NCBI GenBank assembly: GCA_037447655.1
Contig: JBBHKE010002480.1
Coordinates: 60,800-112,480 of the forward strand
Source: Zygnema cylindricum
Lineage: Eukaryota; Streptophyta; Zygnematophyceae; Zygnematales; Zygnemataceae
Direction of reading: 5' to 3'
DNA length: 51,681 bases
Under the pieces are notes generated by a model, which did no database searches, was not told where the DNA came from, and saw only the letters and a list, made by a program, of their open reading frames with translations. Shown here piece by piece: positions 1 to 11,425 of the stretch. The position numbers and the translations under genes were made by a program. The stretch's first letter is position 1; each line of letters starts with the position of its first letter.

Positions 1-73
1 AAGTGCAACCCTCCCTCCTCCCTCCTCCCTCCTCCCCAAAAAAAATAAAAAATAAATGATATGTATATATCAG

Positions 74-1436
74 CAAAGTGAGTCTGAATACGGCCACAAA
101 GGACGGCTGGGCGGCGATTCACTACACTATTTCGCACTCCAATGTGGAGATTCTGAGTCTTCTTCTCACTCGGGGAGCCAACGTGAACGCTCGGAATGAC
201 GGAGGAGCCACAGCCCTCCACCTGGCAGCCGGACAAGGGAACCTGCTCGCTATTCGTCTGCTTCTTAATAAAGGTGAATTGTACGATCGCTTATGTTGTA
301 GCTTATGTTGTAGCTTATGGTGTAGCTTATGTTGTAGCTTGTGGTGTAGCTTATGTTGTAGCCCACGGTGTAGCTTATGTTGTAGCTTGTGTTGTAGCTT
401 GTGTTGTAGCTTATGGTGTAGCTTATGTTGTAGCCCATGTTGTAGCTTATGTTTTAGCTTATGTTGTAGCTCATGTTGTAGCTTATGGTGTAGCTTATGT
501 TGTAGCTTGTGGTGTAGCTTATGTTTTAGCTTGTGTTGTAGCTTATGGTGTAGCTTATGTTGTAGCTTATGGTGTAGCTTATGTTGTAGCCCGTGTTGTA
601 GCTTATGTTGTAGCTTATGTTGTAGCTTATGTTTTAGCTTATGTTGTAGCTTATGGTGTAGCTTATGGTGTAGCTGATGTTGTAGCTTGTGCTGTGGCTT
701 GCGTTGTAGCTTATATTGTAGCTTTTGTTATAGCTTATGTTATTGCATGTTATCGCTTATGATGTAGCTTTGCTGGGAGGCGTGAGGGAGGTCTTATATT
801 ATAATTTATATTATATCTTATGTTATATCTTATATAGTGTTGGAAGGCGTGGAGAGGAAGGAGAGGTGGGGGAGGTGGGGGAGATGGGAGATGTGGGGGA
901 TGTGGGGGAGGTGGGAGAGAGGGAGGTGGAATAGAGAGAAGGGAGAAAGATTGGCAGGTGGAGAGGGGAGAGGCGAGGAGGGAACCTAGGCATTGAAATC
1001 TGCTTTTATTTTACCGCCAGAAATAGCCGACAAAAAACATGCGTACTTCCCCTCTCTCTCTCCCCTTCCTTCCCCCTCTGCCTCACCCTTTCCCTCTCCC
1101 TCTCCCTCTCCACTGGCAGGTGCTGCAATCGACGGCCAAGATTACCAAGGAAACTCTCCCCTCCATTACGGAGCCGCTCAAGGACAACTGGCTTCCGTAA
1201 AACTTCTTTGTGAAAGGGGCGCGGATCCGGACTTAAAAAATAATTCGGGTCAAACCGCCCTTCATCACGCTTCGGTTTTAAATAAAGTGAGCGTTCGAAA
1301 TTATCTTCTCGACAAAATTATTTCTCGGGCGGAAAGTAAGCCGAGAGATATGGAAAAAGGGATCCGGAATCCGAAAATGGAGTGTTTTTTGAATACGTTG
1401 TGTTGTTGTCTTCTTTTAGACAAGGATAACAGGTGA
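74..1436 (+). CDS. Ankyrin-repeat protein, two internal/terminal exons (partial at left)
   Basis: Two exons are visible, 74-273 and 1120-1436. The first follows an acceptor (TATATCAG) and ends at AAG|GTGAAT. The second follows a long pyrimidine tract ending CACTGGCAG. Joining 273 to 1120 keeps the frame (phase 1) and completes an ankyrin unit, LLLNKG joined to AAIDGQD. Four ankyrin units can be read: DGWAAIHYTI.., DGGATALHLAA.., DYQGNSPLHYGAA.. and NSGQTALHHAS... Each has the TPLH-like turn and the LL..GA helix end. After the repeats comes a tail rich in Lys/Arg and Cys (ECFLNTLCCCLLLDKDNR), then TGA at 1434-1436. A possible donor (AACAG|GTGAAA) overlaps the stop, so the gene may continue. 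Ankyrin repeats bind protein partners; nothing here indicates which. The upstream exons lie outside the window. Confidence 0.75.
289..768 (+). repeat. 12-bp minisatellite inside the ankyrin-gene intron
   Basis: About 40 tandem copies of a 12-base unit, TAGCTTATGTTG alternating with TAGCTTATGGTG and minor variants. The array starts about 15 bases after the exon donor at 274. Because the unit is a multiple of three and stop-free in two frames, it gives long spurious ORFs of the CSLCCSLW and YVVAYGVA types. I treat it as intronic because removing it rebuilds a perfect ankyrin repeat. Confidence 0.9.
842..1117 (+). repeat. Purine-rich tract then pyrimidine-rich tract in the same intron
   Basis: Positions 842-985 are almost pure G/A (GGAGAGGTGGGGGAGGTGGG type). 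Positions 1047-1117 are almost pure C/T (CCCTCTCCCTCTCC type) and lead into the splice acceptor. The two tracts are largely complementary. A further GGAGA run lies at 1468-1513, downstream of the stop. Confidence 0.8.
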
Positions 1437-2232
1437 AAATCCAGTGTTAAAGTGAGAGTGCGAGGGGGGGAGAGAGAGATGGAGGGAGAGGGAGAGGGAG
1501 AGGGAGAGGGCAGGGTTATCCGAGGTTTCAAGCGTGATTTTTAAAACCGGATGATCGTGTGATACTATTTTTTCGGGTGAGATGAAAGGAGAGCTATAAG
1601 TAGTTGGGCTCCACATTGTTTAGGGTGTGAAATAAGGTTTGGTCGAGGGAAAGGGTTGGGAAAGGGTTATAAAAAATATGACTTTTGCGCCCAACTTTTG
1701 GTAGTAAATATGGGTAAGTGGAAGTTTTATTGATGCGGTTATTAATTGAAAAATAACCATCTTAAATGTGTTACTTATTATGTAACTTATTATGTTTACT
1801 TTAGGGTTCTTATGTAGAATATTGTCGTGTCCTAGTTTAGGGGTTTTTGGATCGGTTTTTGTACTTTAGAGAAAGGATATCTGTACCGTTTATTATGTTT
1901 CAGGTTAGTTGAATTCGTTTAGATAAGAGCCTTAACGGGCAAGTAGAGTTAAAAAAATATGCTGGACACTTTTTAAGAATAAATTTCACAATTGTCTTTT
2001 TTAATTTTTTATCGTTGGGAAAATTCACCTAGCGTTTTCCAACTTCAAAGGATTTTTATTTTTTATTTTTATTTTTTATCTATTGCCCTGTTAGAATCAT
2101 ATGCTATTTTCGTTGAGAACAATTATTATCTTGATGATATTGTTTCAAAAAAGTCAAAAAAGGACAACTTATACTGATGTCTAATGAAGCTTTAGAGGGA
2201 AGATTTCACAAACATATTGACAAATCAGAGCC
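1437..2232. other. No gene recognised
   Basis: After a GA-rich microsatellite, this is AT-rich sequence with short open frames only. It could be 3' untranslated or intronic sequence of the ankyrin gene. I see no conserved motif. Confidence 0.5.
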
Positions 2233-2640
2233 GAATACACAAAACGTTCCAAATGCTTAATCAACGGTGACCGCTAAAGTCCAGCCGAATGTGGTCGTGT
2301 AGTACGAAGCACCTGAGTGCTTCGTCACTTGTGGTCCCACGCGAATCACGCTTGTGGTCCCAGGTGAATCGCGTCCGTTGGAACAGATTCGATTGACGAT
2401 GGTACCGTCGATCTGTATCATATGTTTCCGACATACTCGGGACGGATTGCGTTCGTCCGATCATGTGAGTCGCATCGTAAACTTTTTGACACGTATGCTT
2501 GACTGTCGGCGCTACTCCGAAAAACCTGCATACGTTCTTTCGCCAACACGTATCCCTGCAAAAGTACAATACACTCTAGTGTACCTTTTGCTACTGTAAC
2601 ACTAATTAAGGTAAGTATTACTAGGAAAAATATCCTAAGC
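2233..2640 (-). repeat. Element A left (3') LTR, truncated
   Basis: Matches 7329-7698 with scattered substitutions and a 30-base-scale indel near 2540. It begins TGCTTAGG when read on the minus strand. It contains a short inverted repeat, CGAAGCACCTGAGTGCTTCG, near 2303-2322. Confidence 0.7.
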
Positions 2641-4740
2641 ATCTCTGCGAAACTGTAACTTAGGAGCAGGAAGGGCTTTTATTAACATGTCAGCCATCAT
2701 CTTCTCATCTGGTAAATAACACAATTTAACGACTTTTGCAAGTACTTTTTCTCTAGCAAAGTGAAGTCTAACATCCATGTGTTTGCTCTTAAAGTGATAA
2801 CTGGGGTTAGAGGCAATTGCTATGGCAGCTTGGTTGTCACACCATATAGCTTGAGGGCCAGTTTGCATATACCGAAGTTCCTATAGAATGGACTTGACCC
2901 GTAGGAGCTCCTTCAGGACGGAAGCTGCTGCCATATATTCTGACTCCATTGTGGATTGAGCTGTAACCTTTTGTAATTTGCTACTCCAGCAGCAAATTCC
3001 ATCTCCAATCTTCAGTACGAAGCCAGTTGTAGATTTTCGGCTTGGCATGTCCCCATAGATAGCATCGCTCCACGTCTAGATTTTCACCTCTCCTCCTCCG
3101 AGAACAAGCTTGAGATTTCGAGTACCTGCAAGATATCTCAACACTCTTTTCGCTGCTTCCCAGTCTGCCCTTATAGGATTTTGCAGACTTCTACTCAAGA
3201 CTTCCACAGCTTCCGCAATGTCGGGTCTCGTACAATTCATAAAATATATAAGACTTCCAACAACCTGTCTAAATGGTTTTGAAGCCATAAACTCTTTCTC
3301 CCCTGTCTCTAGACTCTCACCAACAATTATGCCTGAATCTATATCAATTCCTTCCAATTCTCTTCCTAAATTCTATGGGAGTTACGGATCCTTTCACATC
3401 TTTCATTTCAAATCTTTCTAGCATGTTACCTATTGCTTCTTTCTGAGTCAACATAATCAACCTCTTGTTTCTGTCTTTTTGTACTTGTATCCTAAGATAT
3501 ATTTGGCCTCACCGAGGTCCTTCATCTCGAACCTAGACCTTAAAGCCGCTTTAATGCGGTTTATTTCATCCATTGACTTACTTATTAATAATACATCATC
3601 CACATATACAGCAATGTAAATTACCCTATCTTCACCTTGTAGAACATATACAGAATGATCTGAGCAAATTCTCTTAAAACCTAGCCCAGTTAAAAACTCA
3701 TCTAACTTCAGATTCCACTGGCGCGCGGCTTGTTTTAGCTCATTCAAAGATTTCATCAATTTACACACTAATTCTTCCTTTCCCTTTTCAACATACATTT
3801 CAGGTTGTTTCATATAAATTGTTTCTTCTAACTCTCCATGCAAGAAAGCAGTTTTAACATCTATTTGATGTATTTCCATATTCTCTATAGCCGCTAGACT
3901 TAGCAAAATTTTGACAGTGGGAAATCTAACAATTGGGGAGAAGGTTTCCTCAAATTCAGTACCTTCTTTTTGATTATATCCGTTAACCACTAGTCTGGCC
4001 TTATACCTTTCGATGGTGTTGTCCGGGTTAAACTTCACCTTGAATACCCATTTGCTGCCAATGGCTTTCCTACACGGAGGAAGATCCACTAGCTCCCATG
4101 TTTGTGCCTCCATAATGGACTTCATTTCATCGTTTGACGCCTCGATCCACTGATTTCTCTCAAGTGATGAAAAGGCCTCTTTGATCGTTAGAGGTTCCTC
4201 TGTAGCTGCAGAAAAAACAAAGTGAGAGCTTGCTTGCAGACGCCTGCTAGATCTCTTCCCCCCCGGAAATTCTGAGGCAGAGATTATCGGCAACCTCTGA
4301 TTTTTCTGTTTAGTTTGACCCGTAACGTGATCTGGTACAGAATGTGTAGTAATTCTTTCCACCTACGGTGTAGCTTGTGGTGAAGCATCTTGTAAAGGCA
4401 CCAGAGGAACTGAAGGAAGAGGTGCACATGCCGGTGGAAAGTAGACTCGCTGCGTATGGTGAAAAATGACATATTCTTGCTTTTATTTTGCCGGTTTATC
4501 TGGCACTTTAAAAATGTCAACCGAATCCTGTTCATTTTTAATCTGGGTATTTCTAGAAACAATCACTTTCTGTTTCTCAAGTACAAAGACTCTATATCCT
4601 TTCGCATTATCATCATACCCTATGAAAATCCCTGGTAAGCCTTTAGCCTCCATTTTCCATCTATCCTGTGAAGTATCTAAAATAAAACACTTGCTGCCAA
4701 AGATCTTAAAGTGACTAACATCAGGTTTTTTCCCTGTCCA

Positions 4741-4900
4741 AAGCTCATAAAGTGTAGTGCTAACAGACCTAGAAGCAATTCTATTTAAAATATAAACATC
4801 ACAATTAAGCGCTTCAACCCAAGCTCATAAGGTGTAGTGCTAACAGACCTAGAAGCAATTCTATTTAAAATATAAACAGCACAATTAAGCGCTTCAACCC
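4741..4900 (+). repeat. 80-bp tandem duplication within element A integrase
   Basis: AAGCTCATAA at 4741 recurs at 4821, and the following 70 bases repeat with only two or three differences. Eighty is not a multiple of three, so the duplication shifts the integrase frame. Confidence 0.9.
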
Positions 4901-6788
4901 AGAATTTCAAATCTAGCCCTTTATCTGCAAGCATGGACCGAGCACTCTCTGTCAATGTCCTATTTAATCTCTGAGAAACACCATTTTGTTCCGGTGTATA
5001 TGGAACTGTAAGATTGTGACTGATACCTTCCTGAAAGAGAAATTCTTCGAATTCCTTTGATGTGTATTCTCCCCCGTTGTCCGATCTTAGCGCCAATATT
5101 GGAACCCCATGAAGCTTTTCCGCCCACGCTTTGTAGTGTTTGAAGTGAGTAAACACTTCACTCTTATGTTCCATGAAGTAAACTTTGGTGTACCTCGAGT
5201 AGTCATCTGTGAATGTGACCATATAGTGGACACCTCCAGCCGAAGCCACTTGTGAAGGACCGAGAACATCAGAGTGCATTAGCTGCAAAACTTTCTCCGA
5301 TCTATGGTCTGTTTCCAGTGGAAATGGCAATTTGTGAATCTTGCCTAATGAACAACCATCACATGATTTTATACGATGAGATGTGAGAGAAACTCCATCA
5401 ACTTTTCCCGAGTTCACCATTTTCTTTAGACTATCATAATCCATGTGTCCTAATCTCTTATGCCACAACTCATTATCAGATTCGACACTTGAGTAGAGAA
5501 CATCATTTTCTTTATATTCAACCATGTCCATCCGTTACATTTTGCTAGCATCTCTAGTTCCTGTTACTGCAACTTTCCCTTTCTTGCTAACAACTTGTCT
5601 CCCTCCTTTCAGAACAACTTCAAAGCCTTTGCTTTCCACTAATGATGTAGAAAAATATTTTTCTTGAAATTTGGAACATACAAAACATTGTGAAGGGTTC
5701 TCTCTACCGACTTCCCCCCAACATCTACCATCAATGATACATCACCCAGAGCTGAGGTTTGAACACTCATGCCGCAAGCAAAGTAGATACTCTTTGGAGA
5801 TGTTTGCTGCAGATTCGTAAAAGCCACCTTGTTCCAACACATGTGGGCAGATGCACTTTTGTCCATGATCCATCCCGCATCCTTTGGACCCTCCATGGCA
5901 GTCGCCATAGCAAATAAATCCGCCTCCTCTTGCTCATTGAAGCTGAGAGACTCATCTGCAAGAAGCTGAAAAAAAAGCATTTCCACGTGAAGTGTTTCCA
6001 GAAAAACCTTTGTTACAATGACTCTATTGCCAACCTGGCCTGTATAAACCTGTCTCATTAGCCTTCTTCAGTTTAGGACAGTACCTATATCCATGACCCT
6101 TCTCAAAACAATAGAAACAAGTAGTAGTAGATGGCCTATTCTGCCTCTGATTATACTGATTCTGATTCTGGTTAAACTGATTCCTATTCTGATTAAACTG
6201 ATTTCTTTTGTCAAAGTTGCAAGTGCCTCAATCTTCCCTTCTCCCTCAAGGAGTTTAGTGTTTGTTTCTTCCTCCAATATAAGATTATACGCTAACTAAA
6301 ATGACCAGCTAACTTTATCATGATTCTTTAATTGAACAGACACACCCTTCATGCTACTAGGGAGACCTCTAATAAGCAAAGCCGCCTTTTGAAACTCAAG
6401 AAATGACCCCCCAGCAGAAGAGTGAACATCAATGAACGCACGAAAATTGTCACAATACTAAACCATAGTTCCCCCCGTGTATTTGTATCCCCAAATTTTT
6501 CCAGCCACAAAAGCTCCTCATGAACATTCGCTTTCTCAAAAGTGGTTTTGAGGGATGTCCAAATCTCCCTCGCCTTCTTCATTTTCATTCGAGACATTAC
6601 CAAATTTTGTGAAATACTAAGAATCAGATTATTTTTTGCCATTGAATTCTTTTTTGCCCAAGTTGGATCTGTTTCATCAAGGGAGCCATCCAAGACCCCC
6701 AATAAGTCAGCAGTTTCAAACGACGATTCAACCATCGCCGCCCAGTACGCATACTTTTGGCCATTGAAGATAGGAATTCTTGACAAAA

Positions 6789-6799
6789 GGCCCATAACC
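6789..6799 (-). promoter_or_regulatory. Element A primer-binding site
   Basis: On the minus strand this reads GGTTATGGGCC, directly after the LTR end. It is complementary to the anticodon loop and stem of initiator tRNA-Met (GGCCCAUAACC). It also encodes V-M-G of gag (QQVMGLL). Confidence 0.75.
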
Positions 6800-7698
6800 T
6801 GTTGTTTTACAACCACCGTTGCAGGCTGAGAACCAGCAGTAGTAGTAGAAGTAGACATGAAAAAACAGCAGAAACTATCAAAATACAAACTCAACAGCCA
6901 ACTTTGAACTGACACAAAATATGACTCAGAACCCCAATAAGTTTCAAATTTGATAGAGTGTTACAAAATACAGTGAACTAACAATTCCCAAAATTGTAGC
7001 CCAAATGACTTAGTAAACCATAAGATATGATATCAAGAAGTTTCCCAAAAACTGCCATTAGAAAATCATATTCCCAAAACTGGATACTACAAAATTGGCT
7101 ATGTCCTAATTGATAAACTGACAGTGTGTATCTATTGATCTACACTAATTTGGGTAACCGTTACTACGGTTATTATCCTGAGTAACCACAAAGCATCCTA
7201 CCCATACGTCACTGTGCCTCAAAAACCCTAATTACTATTTTCTAAAAACCTGATTAATATAACACTATTGTATATCACACTAAACGACAAACTAATGTTA
7301 TTCAAATATTTACAGAAATTGAACCGTACACAAAAAGTTCCAAATGCTTAGTTAGCGGTGACAGCTAAAGTCCAGTCGAATGTGGTCGTGTAGTACGAAG
7401 CAGAGTGCTTCGTCACTTGTGGTCCCACGCGAATCACGCTTGTGGTCCCAGGTGAATCGCGTCCGTTGGAACAGATTCGATTGACGATGGTACCGCCGAT
7501 CTGTATCATATGTTTCCGAAATACTCGGGACAGATTCCGTTCGTCCGATCATGTGAATCGCATCGTCAACTTTTTGACACGTATGCTTGACTGTCGGCGC
7601 TACTCCGAAAAACCTGCATTAAGTACAATACACTCTAGTGTACCTTTTGCTATTGTAACACTAATTAAGGTAAGTATTACTAGGAAAAATATCCTAAG
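6800..7698 (-). repeat. Element A right (5') LTR
   Basis: The inner edge is set by the PBS at 6789-6799. The outer edge is where similarity to the left LTR ends (ATATCCTAAG). Read on the minus strand, the last 57 bases contain the first gag ATG (6857). The outer terminus has lost the canonical TG. Confidence 0.65.
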
Positions 7699-8224
7699 GT
7701 ATTTTTACCCCTATAAACTGAAATATAGATTTATAAATTACAACAAGAAATAGAAGAAAAACGTGTGTCAAACAAAATATAGTGTTTCATTTCTATGTAA
7801 ATGGAATCTGTTTTGATTCATGGAAATTTTGTATTTTTCTGCAGTGATTGTTGCTCTGCAGCAACAGGGATATCTAGCCTCTATAGCTAGCTAGCAATAA
7901 CAAATAGAAAGCATGAGCAATCGGTGAGAGAGAGAGCAAAAAAAAGCTCCGCCGCCTAGAGAAAATTATTGTCCAAAAGCTAAAATTCCTTTAGTATGAG
8001 AATTAGCCTAAGTAGGAGCTACGCTCTAGCCTACGTCTAGCCTACTTTACAAGCATGAAACTACTTATGATATTGGCCAATAGGCGGCCAACATCATTTG
8101 TCGTACGCCTGACAAAATCCACTTTCCTAGGGTAAAAACCCTCCCATACTACATGTATGCGCAAACCTACATGGGTTCCCGACTTAAATAAATAGAAGGT
8201 ATCGAAGCGTCGCCTATACTCCCG

Positions 8225-8404
8225 AAAATCGCGATTTGGAGCCAAACGATACTTCGCGTCGATACTACCAAAATCTCGTGCATACGCACGAAAACGAAAC
8301 GTGTCGCACGAAACATTTTGGAAATCGTGCTGCATTGCCCAAACGATATTTCGCGTCCATACATCGAAAATCGTGTACCTAGGCACGAAATGAAAGGTAT
8401 CGCA
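8225..8404 (+). repeat. Degenerate ~97-bp tandem duplication
   Basis: The block starting CCAAACGATACTTCGCGTC at about 8242 recurs as CCAAACGATATTTCGCGTC at about 8339. The following 50 bases are similar (CGAAAATCGTG.., ..GGTATCGCA). The flanking stretch 7699-8224 holds no recognisable gene, only a short GA microsatellite near 7925. Confidence 0.55.
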
Positions 8405-8501
8405 TTAAATTAGTACTATACAACCAAACGTGAAAATAAATGAATTGACATGAAATCGCACGTGCGAACGAAACAACATGAAAGCCTGCGTGCAAACATA
8501 A

Positions 8502-8660
8502 AATCGTGCGTGCATGCAAAATACTGTGCGTGCATGCAAAATAATGTGCGTGCGTGCGAAATATTGCGCGTGCATCCAAAATACCGCGTGTGCGTGCATT
8601 ATATCGTACGCGAACGCCAAATATTGCGCGTGCGGGCATGATATCGTGCGCGCGGGCAAT
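8502..8660 (+). repeat. 20-bp minisatellite rich in GTGCGTGCATGC
   Basis: About eight degenerate copies of a 20-base unit (AAAATACTGTGCGTGCATGC type) run up to the gag fragment that follows. Their purine-pyrimidine alternation (GCGTGC, GCGCGTGC) is compatible with Z-DNA formation. The long ORFs on both strands here are products of the repeat. Confidence 0.75.
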
Positions 8661-8769
8661 TGACACTATGCGGCATGACAAATCCGATCTTGGATTCTTT
8701 GGAAAAGGCTTCGGATGGAGGGGTCGAGAATGACGATGCTTTGAAAGGGGTCTCCGAAAAGGGAAATTT

Positions 8770-9294
8770 GTGATTGAGAACTATTCGGATCTTGATTATA
8801 AATCCGATGATGAGTTACCAATCCCTTTGATGCCGGGGAAGATCGTCCTCTTCAACGAATCTAGCTATCAAATTTGGAAGAAATACATCAAAGCCCAACT
8901 TATCCTCCATCACCTTTGGAAGATCGTGAATGGGGAGGAGAAGATACCAATCGACGATCCGAAGGCTCGCCGCTGTTGGAAGAACAAAAATCTTGCCGCC
9001 ATCACCGGTCTCATGCAATCATGTACCTATTCGGAGCATGATCATTTCCCCACTCGAGATACGGCGCACAAATGTTGGAAGGCTCTCGAAGGCCAATTTG
9101 AAAAGGGTCTTCAAAACAAGGGGCAATATGGCTACACTGACTTCATTCAATTTAAGATAAAGTCAAATGAGTCAATCGATGATATAATCATGCGTTATAA
9201 CATCATCGTGGAACAACTCTCTAATAATGGTCAGATTATTATCGAGGAGGATAAGGTGATCGGCCTCGTCAATGCTAATAGATTATCATATGAG
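8770..9294 (+). pseudogene. Copia-type gag (UBN2-like) fragment
   Basis: A 175-codon open frame resembles the N-terminal gag domain of Ty1/copia elements (UBN2/DUF4219 type). It shows the NESSYQIWKKYIKAQL tract, LWKIVNGEE, a Trp-Lys-Asn region followed by TGLMQSCTYSEHDHF, then TAHKCWKALEGQFE. It has no Met in frame at a sensible place, and upstream similarity to gag continues in another frame (ATG at 8675), so the 5' end is frameshifted. No zinc knuckle, protease or pol follows and no LTR was found. The family differs from elements A-E, which start with a VMG..R(V/I)P(I/R)F(N/D)G block. Confidence 0.6.
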
Positions 9295-9639
9295 TAATTA
9301 TACTAATACTCATTCAAACACTTAGCCTTTTCACACAATGTTAAACTCTAACATTGGTGTTTTATCAATTCTATTATAATTATGTTGATATTTTAAGTTT
9401 ATTAAATTAGCGTGATGATTATTATCCTGTGGATTATTATCTTTTGACCCACGAGGAAGCTTAAACCTTCACATTTCAACTACGCTTATCTTATAAGGTT
9501 GCTTTTCCCACGGACATTATTTTCCGAGACAGGAAACATACTGCTTTATTTGCTTGCACTAGCAATCAGTACCGCCCATCACCATAACAATAATGGGAAA
9601 TAAACGTAATGTTAAATTAAAATATATAATACAAATGTA
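9295..9639. other. No gene recognised
   Basis: AT-rich sequence with no open frame of note. The boundary TGTTGGGATATGT near 9640 resembles the start of a copia LTR, but no partner copy exists in the window. Confidence 0.4.
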
Positions 9640-10032
9640 TTGTTGGGATATGTGGCGGGCTGTTGTCCACTCCCTCAGCTAGTGTTATTAGAACTATTTT
9701 ATGATTTTTGGTTAGGAAAAGGTATCGACCAAGGGAGAGTTATTATTAGTAACAACGATGGGCGGTGTAGCCTTTCTTTGTTGCAAAGGAAAGACAATGA
9801 TGGCGTGATTGCGCTTTTTAGTACAAATAACAATAGAGACACTATTGTGTTACGATCATATTGTAATTTTTTTGCTGTCGCATATATAACTACTAAGAAA
9901 AAGTTTATGACGCATCCCAACAGCAAAATAGAATACGATATGTTCATAATGGAATACCGCCCTAAGAATCACTCCCTCACACAGCTTTGTTGTTCGAGCA
10001 CCGTGGTGCAAAATAATGGTGAAGTTCCGTAA
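9640..10032 (+). CDS. Unrecognised 130-codon ORF
   Basis: The frame starts MLGYVAGCCPLPQ and shows no domain I recognise, no zinc pattern and no clear membrane segment. It begins at an LTR-like TGTTGGGATATG, so it may be chance reading of a decayed LTR. A 36-base unit repeats twice just downstream (10097-10168). Confidence 0.15.
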   Translation: MLGYVAGCCPLPQLVLLELFYDFWLGKGIDQGRVIISNNDGRCSLSLLQRKDNDGVIALFSTNNNRDTIVLRSYCNFFAVAYITTKKKFMTHPNSKIEYDMFIMEYRPKNHSLTQLCCSSTVVQNNGEVP

Positions 10033-10096
10033 ATAAGAATAAGATTGGCACGTTTCACACTAAAGCCTAATGAGAGAAATATCGCTTTTACTCAAC

Positions 10097-10168
10097 ATGT
10101 AATGGCGTTACTTTCAGTTTAGAAGTAGAAGCATGTAATGGCGCTACTTTCGGTTTAGAAGCAGAAGC
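10097..10168 (+). repeat. 36-bp unit in two tandem copies
   Basis: GCATGTAATGGCGTTACTTT and its continuation to TAGAAGTAGAA repeat once with four substitutions. The surrounding stretch 10033-10677 holds no recognisable gene. Confidence 0.8.
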
Positions 10169-10677
10169 ATACAGCTAAGGTCTATATTCTAGTGCATTAT
10201 ATGATATTGTAACGACATGCCATTGGACACATCTTCACTGGGGGGGTTGGTCGAGGGCATGGGATTTATTTTAAGGTGTTTAAGATTTCAGATCAATCTT
10301 AGTTTTAGGTTTTATTTTTTTTCTGGACTGTATGTGCGTTTATCTGAATTGATTGGTGTGTTTCTAGTCGTATCCGTTTGATTATTGCGTTCTTTTGTCG
10401 GTGTTTCATGATTATATTTGATCATGTACATACCACATAATTGCATCACATAAAAGATGGTCGTCAATATTTTTTGCCCAGTATTTGGATGGCCGTGAAA
10501 ACTTTGTTAGGAATAATACAAAAGGCAGTTTGAATCGCGGTTGTCCAGTCAACTTAAAACTGCAAAAGAAAGTGCAACTTTACATCTACTAACCTAAAAG
10601 TACATCTACGCTAAATACCACACTAAACCTAACCTGACTTGATTACATCATCTGTATTTGTATTTCTCCCGTGACGT

Positions 10678-10815
10678 CTACCCACATAAAAAAAACAGTG
10701 CCACGATGGCAGCTATGCTTCCAAGTCCTGTAAGCACTCCCAAATAGTGCGGTTCACAGTCTTGTCGATCCAAGCAACTGCCAAGGAATGGAAAAAACAA
10801 GTACACCGCCCATCT
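10678..10815 (-). CDS. Candidate last exon: C-terminal membrane anchor
   Basis: After a branch-like CTAAC and an AG at 10816-10817, a frame runs 45 codons to TAG (10678-10680). It contains DCEPHYLGVLTGLGSIAAIV followed by ALFFLCG, a convincing transmembrane helix at the extreme C-terminus. The phase (0) does not match the phase-1 exon upstream, so either another exon lies between 10816 and 11347 or this is chance. The plus-strand ORF over the same DNA has no recognisable content. Confidence 0.3.
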   Translation of the reverse strand, partial: RWAVYLFFPFLGSCLDRQDCEPHYLGVLTGLGSIAAIVALFFLCG

Positions 10816-11347
10816 CTGTTAGTGTTTAACATTTTCCAGGCACTCGAAAGTACATTTTCTCGTCATAGAGTTCTCTTGTTCTCAATCGTGACATCACTTT
10901 CGGAAGGTGAGGCTATTCCTCTGATAATAAAAATCGAAATGTTGATAACAAAGTTGAAGGCCTTTTATTTGCAGAAAACTGTCATACATCTAACAGCACT
11001 AAGAAGTGTAGAGGTTAACACAAGACGGTAAAAAAATAAAAAAAAACTGAACAATTTGCTGTACAGTTGAAAAACAACATTGCATACGAACCTACAAATT
11101 CCAGAAATATAAGAAACATGAAAATAATTGAGAGAAATAAAAGAAAAGGAAAGGAACAAGTTCTGATTCGCTAGTGTGACTAAGATGACTAGTGAGACAA
11201 ATACAACAATTAATAAGTGCCATTTATGTATGTCTTGATGCTAATAATGCTCAATATAATCCTTGTGTACTTTGTTATATTAGAATATGAAGTGTGTCCA
11301 CTGAACAAAAAACATATTTTTAAACTGTCTTCCGGTTTAGGCTACAC

Positions 11348-11425
11348 CTTTAGAATGAGATAGAGGCGAAGGTTGGGAAGCACAAGTCCGGGATTCTTAA
11401 GGTGGTGTTGATGGATTGGAACTCT
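11348..11425 (-). pseudogene. Degenerate Ser/Pro-rich exon
   Basis: A 78-base exon sits between GGATCTTGCAG and TAAAG|GTGTAG. In the phase-1 frame it reads SSNPSTPP, then stop (TAA), then ..QPSPLSHSK, clearly parallel to the 11906-11980 exon (..SPLLSQAE). The flanking introns are also similar, so the two are tandem copies of one exon-intron unit. The stop either ends the protein or reflects decay after inactivation. Confidence 0.45.

Larger units (their letters stand above)
2641..6856 (-). pseudogene. Element A gag-pol, degenerate
   Basis: The polyprotein is broken into several frames. Gag starts at 6857 inside the LTR (MSTSTTTAGSQ..) and runs to about 6349. The zinc knuckle CFYCFEKGHGYRYC lies near 6080-6125. 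The protease motif reads MDKSASAHMC (near 5840), so the DSG/DTG core is spoiled. Integrase (about 5470-4785) keeps HKRLGH, a CDGC zinc pair, and the DVLGP and RSDNGG aspartates. The catalytic Glu of the DD35E triad is Gln (GVSQR). Reverse transcriptase (4362-3457) has YVDDVLL. RNase H (3357-2641) has CDNQAAIAIA. An 80-base tandem duplication (4741-4820 and 4821-4900) further breaks integrase. The copy cannot be active. Confidence 0.85.
2233..7698 (-). mobile_element. Ty1/copia LTR retrotransposon A, old and degraded
   Basis: The element is read right to left: LTR (6800-7698), PBS, gag, zinc knuckle, protease, integrase, reverse transcriptase, RNase H, then a left LTR piece (2233-2640). The left piece matches 7329-7698 closely, but the rest of the right LTR has no counterpart on the left, so the 3' LTR is truncated. 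The end of pol and the polypurine tract are also missing: RNase H runs directly into the LTR start TGCTTAGG. No target-site duplication was found. The domain order (integrase before reverse transcriptase) assigns it to Ty1/copia. Confidence 0.85.

Noticed and set aside
78-762. Two long ORFs through the 12-bp repeat (CSLCCSLW and YVVAYGVA proteins)
   Set aside because: They are produced by a stop-free repeat unit. The real exon ends at 273 and splicing to 1120 rebuilds an ankyrin unit.
993-1119. Start of a separate gene at 993
   Set aside because: The upstream part of that frame is the pyrimidine tract of a splice acceptor; the exon starts at 1120.
7015-7040. TTGATATCATATCTTATGG near 7030 as a conventional 3'-CCA type PBS for element A
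   Set aside because: It is a poor match, and the anticodon-type site GGTTATGGGCC at 6789-6799 is shared by element A with D and, with minor changes, the other elements.
8452-8660. CRISPR-like array
   Set aside because: The units are contiguous and degenerate with no unique spacers; the host is eukaryotic.
8379-8681. Overlapping ORFs on both strands rich in His, Arg and Cys
   Set aside because: They derive from a 20-bp minisatellite and have no domain.
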